Position numbers and translations under genes: made by a program. Below, in pieces: positions 32,666-44,597 of a stretch of 64,000 nt of DNA. The notes beneath the pieces were generated by a model, which did no database searches, was not told the DNA's origin, and saw nothing but the letters and a program-made list of their open reading frames with translations. The stretch's first letter is position 1. Every line of letters starts with the position of its first letter. This DNA comes from Paramyrothecium sp. XJ0827 (taxonomy: Eukaryota > Ascomycota > Sordariomycetes > Hypocreales > Stachybotryaceae). The DNA lies in the NCBI GenBank assembly GCA_020881915.1, contig JAJFPB010000002.1, forward strand, positions 558,001 through 622,000. The letters are read 5' to 3'.

Positions 32666-32985
32666 TAAAATAAAACAATGAAAGAATTTTTTGAAAGCTT
32701 TGTCAATATGCCCTGAAGATCTGATCTCTCCCCATCCTTGGCTTAAAAATGATTTGATGACGGACAAATGGCATCTTGAGGAGGGTTGCTACACAATGAT
32801 ATGCTGTAGAAGCCTATATCACCGATGGTAAATTTCACAAGCCTACTGATATATCATTTATGAGTATTCTTATGGTAGAATGTTCAAAGGAGCGGCATCT
32901 TTAATGCAGACAGACACCATAACATTACAATCCAGTTCTTATCAAGCCACTAGTCCCACGAATCTCGGTTGTACGTACGGCACAC
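32666..32985. other. Convergent 3' intergenic region
   Basis: About 320 bp between the stops of the aldolase-like and HeLo-pseudokinase genes; nothing recognised. Confidence 0.5.
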
Positions 32986-34654
32986 CTACAGAACCAACTC
33001 GTTGAGTTGCAATAACACGTCCTGTATAAATCGCATACCAACACTGACACCGTCAGGATCGTCCTGCAGAGAATCATCCTCCGTCAAGTTGCTTCCATCG
33101 AGACAAGTCAGGCACGACAGGACAACTTGGACGTAGCGGTCGCCAACCAAGTGAGGCAACCTAGTCTTGGCGAGATGGACAAAATATTCCTTCAGCTGCT
33201 GTGACGAGGACCATGAAGACTGGCAAGATGCATTCAGCCAGACAACGAAGTCCTCCGAGAGAAGCGCTCCTGGTCGAACCTCACCAAAAGAGCCATACTC
33301 AACAAATGACTCTGCCAAGCCAATCTCAAGGAGACAAACACCAAGAGAGTACGTATCATGGTGCATGCGGTATTTTTCGGCTGGAAATTGACCTTGTCGG
33401 GATGGATGTCTGTATAAATTCCTATCCCACTCCACATCGCCCCTCAAATTAGTGGCGCCATCCGCGGCGCGAAAGTTGTCAAAACCTACGAGGAACGTTA
33501 TGCTCGAGGCCGTCTCGGGGTCCTCTAGCAACAGGACGGACTCGGGACGAACATTTTTGTGCACAAATTCAAAAAGGTGCACCGAGCAAATAGACCGTGC
33601 CAGCTCCCTGGCTATAGAGATACGGCGGGTCAGAGAAGAGAGACCGTTCCCAATCTCAGGATCCTTCGTACTGAAGAGGAACTGGCGCAGGGACTGGACT
33701 CTTTCAAAGCCCTCGGGCGCCCGGAAAATCAGATCGAACGCCGGCAACCGGCCCGTATTTGGGTCTTCATTAACTTTGATCGCTCCTTTGCAGTTGAGTA
33801 GTCCAAAAGCCAGAGGGTCAGCCTTGCTCAGCTTTTGTGCAAGGACGCGGATGTCTCGTGTAAGGTTGTCCAAGTTTCTGTCTGGAGGACATGTGATCGT
33901 GTCTATTATGAAAGATTTCGTGTTCGTCTGGTCCATTGGCCAGGCAACGTCGGCAGTGGAAAGGGCAATTCGGTTCTTCGTGAACCGAATTTCTGGCAAG
34001 AACACGGAGACCTGTCGCGCAGGCTCCGATCCCAACACAGCTCGTAGCCCGTTGGCTGCTTGGAATGGTGTCTCTGTTGGCCTCGAATACCGTGTTTGGG
34101 CACGTAGCTTTGACCTTGCTAAGGCCATTTGCTTCTCCTGGGACTTTGCATTTCTCAACTCCTGATCAATGGCCGGGCTCGCGGACCGCATGATCAGAAA
34201 CCAGGACGGGTCAAATCTTTTTTGCCACGCTTCAAAGTCGTCGATGGCCTCGACGATGGCGTTCTTTGTTAGAGCATAACTAACACGCCTGAGTCTCACA
34301 GCTTCCAAGATACCAACTCTGTCTGTTTCTTTCCTGTAGAGGTTATTAATCGAAGTGATGGCGGCTGATAACCGCATGGCAAGGACACGGATGATATTAT
34401 CAAGATGTCGGCGGAACTCATCGTCTAACTCCACCTTGTCGATAAACTCGATCTGCATCCGGGTTCGATGCCAGGTACTTTCGATGATGATGACGCGGTC
34501 AGAGACCTCCGCTTCGGCGGCTTTCCATGACTGACAGTACTCTATGAGTACATTGCCAACCCTGTGACTGTGTCAAATTTGATGCCGGTGTTTGGGATCT
34601 TCCGACTTACTTCCAACAAATCTCGCAAGCCGAGATAACACTGAATGGATCCAT
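32986..34654 (-). CDS. HeLo-like N-domain fused to pseudokinase (DUF7580-type)
   Basis: Exons 34654-34611 and 34561-32986 with a 49-bp intron; 1620 nt and 539 residues. The short first exon supplies MDPFSVISACEICWK, the diagnostic opening of HeLo/Het-s-like domains. Residues about 1-140 are predicted helical and include the FDPSWFLIMR block common in this group. Residues about 230-480 resemble a protein kinase, but the catalytic-loop HRD is HKN (349-351) and the DFG position reads GFD, so it should be inactive. The C-terminus (TRLPHLVGDRYVQVVLSCLTC) is typical of fungal DUF7580 proteins. A membrane-targeting helical bundle plus a dead kinase is the layout of mammalian MLKL, and fungal HeLo domains are cell-death executors. 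Divergent from an active-kinase gene at 35219. Confidence 0.85.
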
Positions 34655-35218
34655 GTTTCAAAGACTTTCACAAAAGGAGCTATTCTTTGCCTAAATATTG
34701 CTAAGTTTGCGAAGAAGCCACCAGTAATCTCCTGTGGGGATCATTTCTATTTACCCCTCTCCGCCTCCACAGCCTTTTCTACTTGCATGTACGAGCTTTA
34801 GGGCTATTGCGTCGGCTAGCACCCCTATCTGTGCCAAGGATCACGGGTGAGAACGGCAACGCCACAGTGGGAGGACGGCCATTCAAGTCCGCCGTTGAAG
34901 GGTTTCATTGCATCTGACAGGCATATGAGGCGAACTAGCGTTAGCTGGATGTACTTTGATCCAATAATCTGAGAGTCAACTACACCTCATTTTCCGTAAA
35001 AATCGAACGAGGCTGGCTGTAACCCAGCTTAGGAAGCTGTGTGGCAGTTCAATTTTTTTATTAAATGTAACGTGAAGTGAGTGTATCATTCATAGAAGCA
35101 AACCTAAAGTAAGCAACACCCCGGCGAGGCTGGCGCCAAAACTGCTATATGTAATCCATCCTGTCTTTCATTTCTCCGTGGCTTGCCTCTTCTCTTCGTC
35201 ATCTGTGCAATCATAGCC
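34655..35218. promoter_or_regulatory. Shared divergent promoter, HeLo-pseudokinase / kinase-ankyrin
   Basis: A 564-bp head-to-head spacer holds both promoters. It is pyrimidine-rich just before the kinase ATG. No defined operator is seen. Confidence 0.5.
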
Positions 35219-38200
35219 ATGGCGTCTTCTCAACCTTCTGCGGCCGTGAAGGCATGGAGCCTACAGACCAAATTTATTTCTGATCGGGAGAAGCAGCATT
35301 TCCCTGCCTCTGGCCCGGAGACATGGCGTCGAGATCGAGCTCTCGGGCAGGGTGGTTTCGGCACAGTATGGCAGGAGACTTGTATTTCCGGAACACGAAC
35401 CGGCCAGGTTCGGGCTGTCAAACAAATCGGTATCAGTCGTGAGGTGCTTCGGAGCTTGAATCGTGAGCTGGAAATCCTGGCTCTTTTTGCAACTGATCAA
35501 AACAAGGCTGCGAATCTATTCGTTGGTTTCACCGGTTGGTTCAGTAACCAGGAAAATATCTTCATCGCATTGGAGTTTGTACCTCATGGCGATCTGCAAC
35601 AACATATTTCCAAGGCGCCCTTGCAAGAACAGGAGACTGCAGCTATTATTAATCAGGCTGCGAAAGCACTTAAGTGTTTGCATGACGGTGGTATTGTGCA
35701 CAGAGACCTCAAGCCTGCGGTAAGTCTACAGAGTTTAACGATGTCCAAAAAAGCAATCATGTTGATTATAGCATAGAACCTCCTCGTTTCCCAACCTCGC
35801 CCACACTGGCAGATTAAAGTGACAGACTTTGGAATCAGCAAGATTGTGGCGGTGAGTAGTGAACAACTTACTTGAAGTTTACTCGAGCCCAATGCTTACT
35901 TCTTCTAGAACACAGCCTTACGGACGCGTGCCGGTACGGAGGCATACATGGCACCTGAGCTTCATGAATACAACCCTACCTCCAACACCTACACTAGCGC
36001 CGTCGATATCTGGTCTCTAGGCGCGGTAGCATACTGTGCTCGAACAGGCCGCCCACCTTTCTCGAACGGTTACGAGTTGAGCAGATACATGACAGGCGAA
36101 ACAACGTTTCCTAGCAGGCCGCTTAAATTATCCACAATGGCGTTTTCTGAGTTTATTCAAGACCTTATGAAGAAGACGCCCCACGAGAGGCCTTCAATTG
36201 CAGAAGTTTTACAACATGACTGGATTATGTCATGGACTGAGTTGCAAGATTACGAGGAGTAAGTCCACAACGGCGACGAATACATGATCCTTTACTAATG
36301 AACCTAAAGCACAGTGAATCCTTCTGTAGAAAATGCGTGGGAAGCCGACCCAACAGCAGCTTGGAACACGAGCGTTGATTCTGCGTACGGTTCCAACAGT
36401 GGTTACAGCAATTTCTCCGAACTTTCGAAAGCTCAAAGTTCCAGTAGTTCCCGCTCGCCACTGGCCACAAATAGGCCATTGCATGATGCGACAAGGCGGC
36501 CAGTTCATGACGCATCTGTTGATAACCAGGTGTCACCCAGCAATAGTAGCTATCAAAGCCAAGACTGGAACAGAAGCAATGACAACTCATGGCAGACACC
36601 AGCCTCATACTCAGCCGACGTCAACGCAACGATGGTGCCTTCAGGGGAACAAACACTGTCTGAAGTTGACGAAACCCCTTTCTTAGCTGAGGAACCAAAT
36701 TTCTACTCCCATTCCGGTACCGGCAATCCTCAACCAGTGTATCCGGTACGATTGAACCCGAAGCCAACGGGTCCGCTTTTCCAGACACCAAGTCCGTCCG
36801 CACAATCGGGGCCCAACAAGGCGATTGATGTTCCAGAGCAGCCAAATACCGAGTTTTCCAGTCTGTTTACGCAACAGGGGACTCCCTTTTCCCAATTCGA
36901 CCCCGCTACATTCCTTGAACACGGTCATCTAGCCCAATCAATAGAGCTTTTTCCTCGGCGGTCCACACCATATGCGCAGACCAACACAAGCGTTCCAGAG
37001 CGTATGTCTCTGTTCCCAGAGCCAAGGGAGCCTGACCCGGCACCAGTTGCCCTCCTAAATCGAGAGCAGGCCCCATGCGTGCAGGCGAAGTCTGATCCTC
37101 CTCCTCCTCATCATGAGAGGCAAAGTGATTCGGACGTTGAATCTTCCGAGGATATTTATGAAAGCGAGTTCGGTTCATCTGACAATGAAACTTCTGAGAA
37201 TCGTAGCGAAAGACGGTTCGGTTCACCAGAGGAGGCAAAGTTACAGCCCAACGAATGTCGCAAATGCAACGATCAGTTCCCTTCCCGTAACAAGCTTTTC
37301 GAACACCTGAAATCGACCGGCCATGATGGTAAACCCATTAAGCTAGGCGATGCGCTGCACAGTGCAGTATCTCGACAGCGTTACCGCGACGTAGAACATC
37401 TGCTGAACGAAGGTGCCGATGTCTGCACCACAAATGATGAAGACTATACGCCACTCCATTTCGCCGCCATGAATGGGTCTCTCGATATCGCCTGTCTGCT
37501 CCTTAAGCAAGGTGCCAATCTTCATGCCAGAGACATTTATTCGGCCACTCCGCTTCATCTAGCAGCGGAGCACGGGCACCTAAAAATCTTGGAGGAGTTT
37601 CTTGAGAGAAATGTCAAGATAAATGGTAGAAATTCTGAGAATTATACGCCATTACATTTCGCCGCAGAGAAGGGCTTCTTCGAAATTGCCAGCTTGCTTC
37701 TTCATCGGGGTGCCGACGTACACGCCAGGAATGCCGATGAAAAGACCCCGCTCCATATGGCAGCTGATAACGGGCATCTCAGAACCGTCCAGCTACTCCT
37801 TGAGCGCGGTGCCAAAGTTACCGCCAGAGATAGCGACAGGGAGACTCCTCTCCATTTGGCCGCGGGTAGTGGGCACACAAAGGTTGTCAAACGTCTCTTA
37901 GACAAGAAGGCCAAAGTCGATGCTGAGAGCCTAGAGAAGCGCACTCCCCTCCATCTGGCGGCAGGGAATGGGTGGGTTGGGGTTTCAAGGTTCCTTTCAG
38001 GCCATGGTGCCAAACTCGACGCTCGAGATGGCATTGACAGGGCCCCACTGCACTACGCTACGTCTTCCGGTTGTCGAGCAATAATCGAAACTCTTGTTCT
38101 TCGAGGCGCTCCTATCAACGCATGGGACAAGCTCAATGATACTCCACTTAGCGTCGCCATAAGGGATGAAAATCTCGAAATTGCTCAATATCTTATTGAG

Positions 38201-38878
38201 AAAGGGGCCAATGTTGAAATTTGTCGCTGTAACGGATGGTCGGCATTTCTAGCCGCATCATTTTACGGACTCGTTGAGCTCGTCAAACAGCTTATAGAGA
38301 CACCGGATGTTGATGTTAAGAGGGTCGATACTGCCAGACGCTCGGCACTCTTTCTTGCGGCTAGTCGAGGACATACAGAAATTATCCGTTTATTATTACA
38401 TGACAAGCGGATCGAACCCGATGGAAGAGATTTTTACGGATCATCGCCTCTTTGCGCTGCTATCAGGAACGGCCATTATGGAGTGGTCCGCCAGTTGCAT
38501 GCTACTACCCAACCGGACATGCTCGCGAGAGATGCTTTCGGGCGTAATCTTACTAAATGGGCAAAAGATTGTAAAGTCCCTCGCATCAAAGCCCTAATGC
38601 TCCCTGGCTTCCAAAACAACGACGAAATCGGCAATGACGATGCCGATGACGAGCCGCCAGACAATGACGACGATCGCTTGATCTGCGACGTTTGCCTCTG
38701 TTTCATTCCAGACGATACTGGCAGCTATTATTGCAAGACTTGCAATAACGGTGAGTTCCTGGTGTGTTTGAGTTGTTTTAAGCAAAGCCGTACGTGTTTT
38801 GATAGGGATCACCCTTTAATATTTCAGGAGCCAGACGATAGGAGTCAGGACTCGGATGACCCGGGAGCAGATGATTGA
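35219..38878 (+). CDS. Protein kinase with C2H2 finger, ankyrin repeats and ZZ finger
   Basis: Exons 35219-35719, 35777-35851, 35909-36258 and 36310-38878, 3495 nt and 1164 residues, all in frame. The kinase domain (about 35-305) is intact: GQGGFGTVW glycine loop (43-51), Lys68 in AVK, HRDLKPAN with Asp163, DFG 184-186, and APE in exon 3. A Ser/Pro-rich disordered linker (about 310-600) follows. Next is one C2H2 finger at about 624 (C-x2-C-x12-H-x5-H), about a dozen ankyrin repeats (about 650-1075) and a C-terminal ZZ-type zinc finger (about 1100-1150) before an acidic tail. Kinase-ankyrin-ZZ proteins are not a standard signalling family. The order suggests a sensor whose repeats bind a ligand and activate the kinase, inferred. 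It faces a HeLo-pseudokinase gene. Confidence 0.9.
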
Positions 38879-39679
38879 AAGCATTTCAATTCTGTAGCTA
38901 GTTACTGTAGTCTTCATCTTATTTCTGTCCGGGATCTATTTCGAGATGATTTGCCATGCGATTGTTAGCTCGGCGATGCTAGCTCAAGACATGATGCCTG
39001 CTTCACCGACGTTATCTCCGAGAAGTGTAACCACCCACCCCTTCCAGTATCTCATGCCCATGAAAACTTAGGGACGTTTTTAGTAGGGAAATTAATAATT
39101 ATCGTGTGAATAGTTCGAACCTCGACGCGGAACTCTTTACGCAAGTCGGACTCTGAAGCACTTCAGCCAGTTGTTATGATATTCCTGATGAAGAGATCTG
39201 TAGGGGAATTTAACTGGGCTGATCAGTCGACTAGCAGATTTTCATGCTACTGTTCGAGCAGGGAGCCTTCCTGCTGAGGTTTACTTAATTTTATTGGCTG
39301 TAGATGACTTTTACTGGCGGAGTCATTGTGTATTAGATTTGTCGTCTTTTCGTTGCGTTTGAGTTTCTCCTAAGATCAAGTGATGACACATTGTCTGACC
39401 TCGTTATCGGTCGTGATCGGCTGGTTAGGGTGTGGTGTTCCGATGCCAATCTTAATAAGCATGGTGTATTTGCAGTACTTCGTATTTCGTGCACCTGAGG
39501 CAAAGACAAGGACCCTTTGCTTGGACGGGCTCGCCCGGCTGACCATGGGCACTCTATCCTGCTCAAATAGTTTAAGATAGCTCATTTCCAAGCGGCTAAT
39601 GCTCAATTACAAGTAATAGAAAGTAGACCATGGGATTCTATTGTGGAATGGTATATAGCGAGTAAAGATAAAAGAGAAA
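38879..39679. other. Convergent 3' intergenic region
   Basis: About 800 bp between the stops of the kinase and the large membrane protein; overlapping small frames on both strands, none recognised. Confidence 0.5.
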
Positions 39680-42334
39680 CTATTGGTAACCATTAGGAGA
39701 CGACAAAGGCACAGCCGAATACTGCGACCCAAACTTGTCCGTCACACTATGGCTTTGTCCACTATATCCGCTGTGCCCTGGCCTGGAAGGAAGCGGCGGT
39801 GCTTCACTAGCGGGAGCTGCATATCCTGCTAAGTCAAGCTTCTTAGACCCATGGACGGCGACCCATTCGTTGGGCGTCATCCCAAAGCTGCTAGACTCCG
39901 GATAAAAGGCCGTGGTCAAAGCTCGTCCCACCGATGTCTGCTTGAGCCTCTGGCTGACTATGCTGGGGCTTGATTGACCAAACAGGAGCGAACCAAAGGC
40001 GAATAGGCTGCACATGAAGATGCAGAGACCAACAAGGAAGGCTGGGATTCCAAACCTGTACCGGTATTTGATCTTGAGAACTGTAGGCACAACTCTCATC
40101 GTGACAGCCTGGCCAAGCTGAGCGTTACCGGCTCCCAGCACACCTTTGCCGCCCACCATGGCTGACGCGGCAAGGTCCGTCCACATAAGCTTGATCACGT
40201 TGGGCATGGTTTCCGCTGAACCGGAAATGTTTTGCCATCTGAGCCACGTACTCAGCTTGTTCGCGCCCACCAGGTCGTATCGCTCTGATGTGCTAGATCC
40301 GCTAGCCATGACCGTACCGAGGGCGGCCAGTGGCGCGATTCCCGCAGGTAAGTTCATGAGTAGACCGTCGCTGACAAACCCGACAGCGTTATCAGCGGAA
40401 CCCAACATGTAGAATGAAGGGCTCCGCATCGTCGTGACGTTCCGGAAACCCTCATAGGCGGCGTTCACAAGTCCCCAGACAGGCTGGTAGTCATCCAGCA
40501 TATAGAACCAGTCTTCAACACCCCAGAGCGGCATATCAGCGTCTGATTTGTACTGCTTGTCCTTGATCTCTTGGACCACAAGGTTCTCTAGGTTTGTGTT
40601 GGTGCCGTTGTGAAAAAACTTGACTTTCTTGATCGTAGCCTTGACAGAGGATGCGCACGTAAAAATCGGCGATGACCATTCACTGCCATCCTGGAAGACA
40701 ACGCCCGGGCGGTCCACTCGCCTCGGGGAACCGCGCATGAGATTGCATCCAACGAATGTTGTGTTTACCGCTGCCCGATCGTAGGGTGCTGTACCCTGAC
40801 AAATCTTGCCTGGTGTTGTGGTTAGTAACTGTAGTGTCCAACCTTGGGGGATGGAAAGGAAGCTAAGAGAGGAGACCATCACTTACGGATACCATCGAAC
40901 TCTGCCGCGGTTATGTTCCATGGATTCTCATAGAATTCATCCTCGTCTAGCGAGGAGGTCAACCCAAAAAGCGCGCCCAACTTGTCGTACATTCCCAGAT
41001 TGAGCAATGGCGTAACACCGCCTTCGGGAACTGGAAGCTTGAATTCTTTGCCGATTTGAGAGTCAATGTACTTGAATGCTCCAACATCCCCACGGCGTGG
41101 GTTCGTAGTGTTAAGTAGGAACATTGAGTATGCGTTTAGCATCCACGCGGCTGCGTGAGCTCTGACTTTGAGGTTAGGCGTGTTTGATTCGTTGAGAGTA
41201 TCGTTGGCCTGAACTGTTGTGTTGAAATTGACAAAGCCGCCACGGTCAGTGAGCCGCAAATTTGTCACGCCAGTCAAGCCTACACCACCAGCACTTGTGG
41301 AAACTCCGTAATCCATTGTAATATTCATATCCGCACACTCAACGTCTGGTTCAAAGAAGAGCAGGTCCTCATACCACGTTGCGCCACGGGGAAGACCAAC
41401 AGGGATCGTGTGGTTCCTGAAACCTATGCCGCCGGTCTTGGCATTCACGACAAGCCCCTCAACCACGCGATAGTCATCGTCCAGGACAAAGCTTTCCAGA
41501 AGATGGAATTGCCCCACGGCGACGCGCGAGCCATTGGGACCCGCGTCTTGATCGAATCGAGTGGTAACCTGCCGCCAGTGGATGTCGAAAAAGTTTGAGA
41601 CAGTAGTGGTCAAGAGTTGCGTGCCACTTGAGTAGATCTCCTTGACTATGTTGGGCACGGTCAAATTGACTCCCTCGGGCAATGACGCATTGAAAGTCAG
41701 ACCATTCGTCTCCCAGACCATGGTGTCGTTTGTATAAGGACAGGGCCCCGGGGCGCTGTACATGGGCCTATCGCCATGGTATACACATTTTCTTGTAAAT
41801 GGCAACTCTTCTGAGATAGAAGTACCGTCGAAGAAGTGGCTTGAATCGGGAACGTAGGCGAATTCGACTACCTCGGTTCCCTCGCCCAGCGCGTTCTCCT
41901 CGTAGAGACCCAGAGGAGTGATGATACCAGCGATGGCAATCAACATGGTCATCACGGGAATGAAGAAAGTTGTTAGAACAACAAGTTTAGGCATCGACCT
42001 GCTTTTCGTTGAATCGGATCGAAGAATCAGGGGCCAGAACGAACTCTGGAGATATCGACCTGCGGAAGTCCTCGAAGCTAGTCAGAAACGGCCAATTGAA
42101 GTTCTTGTACATCGGTACCAACCATGTCGCCGCCGACTCGGTATTTCTCAACTGGCCGGCCAAGATGAAGGTCAATATTGTAGGACACCATATTTGGGCT
42201 GTTCATGATGGGTCAGTCCACTGTGTCATACTAAAAGATGAAGGCGGGTCAAAGAGTGGAATTCTGATAAACGTACCAGCGACGACGCCCAATGCAATGA
42301 AACCTGCGACGTATCCCACGGTGAGTTCAATCAT
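39680..42334 (-). CDS. Large fungal membrane protein of unknown function
   Basis: Exons 42334-42277, 42198-42119, 42045-40887 and 40809-39680, 2427 nt and 808 residues in frame. The first two exons and the start of the third encode membrane spans (MIELTVGYVAGFIALGVVA, then the IWCPTILTFILAG block, then a PKLVVLTTFFIP..ITPLGLYEE helix). A long, N-glycosylation-rich extracellular domain (about 100-670) follows, then a C-terminal span near YRFGIPAFLVGLCIFMCSLFAFGSLLF and a Pro/Ser-rich tail. The segment TFWPL-like SSFWPLILRSD plus ITPLGLY is shared by a family of uncharacterised Pezizomycotina membrane proteins; no enzymatic motif is seen. It probably sits at the plasma membrane with the large domain outside. 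Confidence 0.75.
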
Positions 42335-43055
42335 CGTAACGAGAGTGTTGGATCCCAGGCAGAAGGAAGTGAGAGGTGCCGAGTGGTTCGCATTGCGCTT
42401 TTAACAATACCGACTAGCACAACCAGCCCTGCAGCCCTACATCCAGGTTCACAAGACTTGGATGCCGCAATTCAATCCAGGGGTTCTGCATTTCGCCCTT
42501 TCCTTATGCCTTTGCAGCAACGATCGCCTCAGCCGTACGTCTCGTACTTCTCGGGTTCACGAACTGGCCAATCCACGGCTTACACGGTGATATTAGAAGT
42601 GCCTAGCCCTGCGTCCAAACCTGCACCAACCCACTTTTTCCCCTTGATCTTGCGCCCGGGAAAAATTACGATGCCATACGATGGATGATTAGGGTTATTT
42701 GGCACCTGCCTGCGGCTCCATCTGACCAATGGCTGTGAGTTTCGGCATATAAGACGGGGAAGAGTTGCACCTAGCCCATTCGAGCTGAAGCTTAGCGTTG
42801 ACCAACCCCTGTCACGTCTCGCCCTGGCGTCTTATTGCGTGCATAAGAATTGTAAGAGGCGTGAGGATCTTAATACAAGAGCAGTCCAAGTTGGTGGGCA
42901 GAGCGTTTATCAGGCCCCTTTCAGTCAGCCTTGCCATGCGGGTTCTTATTTAGAAGGTATCCAGGGTCCTCTGTTATTCTCAGTCTCCCCAATTTTTAAT
43001 TTTTTAACACCACGCGATACGTTTTCGAGTTCACGTACAGAACACCACCCCAACT
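42335..43055. promoter_or_regulatory. Divergent promoter region
   Basis: About 720 bp between the head-to-head membrane-protein and cysteine-rich-protein genes. Small frames at 42383-42688 and 42839-43066 lack domains and are not supported. Confidence 0.4.
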
Positions 43056-43712
43056 ATGGTAAATAGAACCGGACGGCTAATAGCCGTGGTCGGCCTTTTG
43101 CTGCTGATTCCTTGTGTTCTCGCCATGGACGCTTTCGATTACTGTTACGAAGGCGAGGGGGCAATCTGCCGCATTTCCAACAAGCTGGGCGACAGCTGTG
43201 TCGATGTGGATGGTGAGGAGTTCAGGGAGTGTACCTGCGAGTCCGGCTCCGTGGAAGCGTTCCGGGCGTAAGTTCCTGTCTTGCTCTTGTGCCGGAATGA
43301 CCGTCGTTGATGAAGAACTATTAGGTGCCAATATTGCCGCGCAGCCACCGGCCAAAGCTACGACATCAGATTTGGAAGCCGCGGTTTCGAGGCATGCAAA
43401 GCGGCCGGCCTCAGTGTGGCTCCCATCCCGGCCAGCTATATTTCAGAGATCAAAGAGCGCAATAAGACTGTGACGATGCCCAAGGCCACTTCAACTTGGT
43501 CGATAGATCTTAGCTTTACATCAGCATCAGCACAAGCCATAACGGGCACTGTGCCGGTAGTCCTAGCCGCCACTGTCACCCTACCGACTCTTATCCCGCC
43601 AACAGCTCCAGCCGATAGTGCAGGGGCCAGCGTGGGGATTACCAGGAAGCGAATGGAACGGCATCTGCTTGGAGCAGCGCTGGTGGTGTGTATAGTTATG
43701 TTTATGCAATAG
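43056..43712 (+). CDS. Secreted eight-cysteine protein, probable GPI anchor
   Basis: Exons 43056-43267 and 43325-43712 (GTAAGT..TTAG), 600 nt and 199 residues. A signal peptide covers residues 1-23. The mature N-terminal domain has eight cysteines: C30, C38, C48, C59, C61, C72, C75 and C95. A Ser/Thr/Pro-rich stalk (about 125-175) leads to a hydrophobic C-terminus (HLLGAALVVCIVMFM) typical of GPI-anchored fungal wall proteins. Eight cysteines recall CFEM domains, but the spacing does not match the CFEM consensus as I know it, so I leave the family open. The CQYC segment is formed across the splice junction, which supports the intron. Likely cell surface; function unknown. Confidence 0.75.
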
Positions 43713-44222
43713 AGAACAGTCGATGTGTTCCCATCATCTTTTAATATTGATACCACTGGCTCCTATCCCTGCCAGCCACCTCCTGTACCTGCATATGAAA
43801 GTGCATTTCCAGCTTCAGTGTGACTTTCATTCAATGTAAGGCTGCGGCATCATGCTGAGTACAGCCCACAAAGTGCATATATGTAGCGATTGAAGCAGGG
43901 AGGCATCCATCATCACCTCCAGATACAAGATAATAATATCTACAAGACCAAGAAATTGCACGATCTGTCTATTTTGCATTTGAGATGCTTAACAACAAAG
44001 CTGTGCTTCCACTCCATCTAAGTACGTGATTATGTAATCATTTCCGTCAAAATATTCTTGACTGGTAAAATTGCATCATCACGCACACGACACAGCATAT
44101 GTTTGCCGAGTGGAGGTTGACGGGCCAGGCTGAGAACCTCGAAACCAGAAAAGCTTGGATGGACGATGAAACAGGTCGGCTGATACACGCTCAAGCAGAA
44201 TGTCCGCAACCCACCTATCAAG
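43713..44222. other. Intergenic, nothing recognised
   Basis: About 510 bp. A plus-strand frame from 44099 overlaps the next gene in another frame and lacks conservation signs; not supported. Confidence 0.45.
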
Positions 44223-44597
44223 ATGAATACGCAGCGATACATCTCGCTCATCCGAACTCATCACATCACATCGCGCAAAAAAGTCCAAAAACTCAAAAAG
44301 GCAGCATCTCTACACAACCTAGAGTGCGTGCTGTTGCGCAGCGGCGGATCTCCTGGCATCATGTACGCCCAGGGACAAGACGCCGCTGGGGTTGAGGGCT
44401 GGGTGTCGGCCGTCCAAGGTTTGAGATACAAGGACTACCAGTGCGTTTCAAAACCGGCCCTCGCGCAAATTCGGAAAGTCCAGGAACCTGTCAACTCCTT
44501 CAGGGAGTTGTCCTCCGTAACAGACTTTGGCGAGGAAATGGCGAAAAGAGGCCTTGTGGAATGGTGGCGGAAAGGCATGGGCTATTCTGAAGGATAA
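44223..44597 (+). CDS. Small DUF1115/RWD-C-terminal-like protein
   Basis: 124 residues. The N-terminal part, with RTHHITSRKKVQKLKKAA followed by LRSGGSPGIMYAQG and a VSAVQGLRYKDYQ block, resembles the DUF1115 domain found after RWD domains and at the C-terminus of Prp3 (a basic helix, then a glycine turn, strand and helix). The upstream RWD half is absent; either the gene is a short family variant or an unrecognised 5' exon exists before 44223. The C-terminus is acidic and helical (FGEEMAKRGLVEWWRKG). DUF1115 proteins are poorly characterised; the Prp3 version binds snRNA. Family assignment is moderate and from memory of the pattern. Confidence 0.6.
   Translation: MNTQRYISLIRTHHITSRKKVQKLKKAASLHNLECVLLRSGGSPGIMYAQGQDAAGVEGWVSAVQGLRYKDYQCVSKPALAQIRKVQEPVNSFRELSSVTDFGEEMAKRGLVEWWRKGMGYSEG

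Noticed and set aside
32042..32767. 241-residue minus-strand open frame over the aldolase-like gene
   Set aside because: It is antisense to a well-conserved PLP enzyme and resembles no protein.
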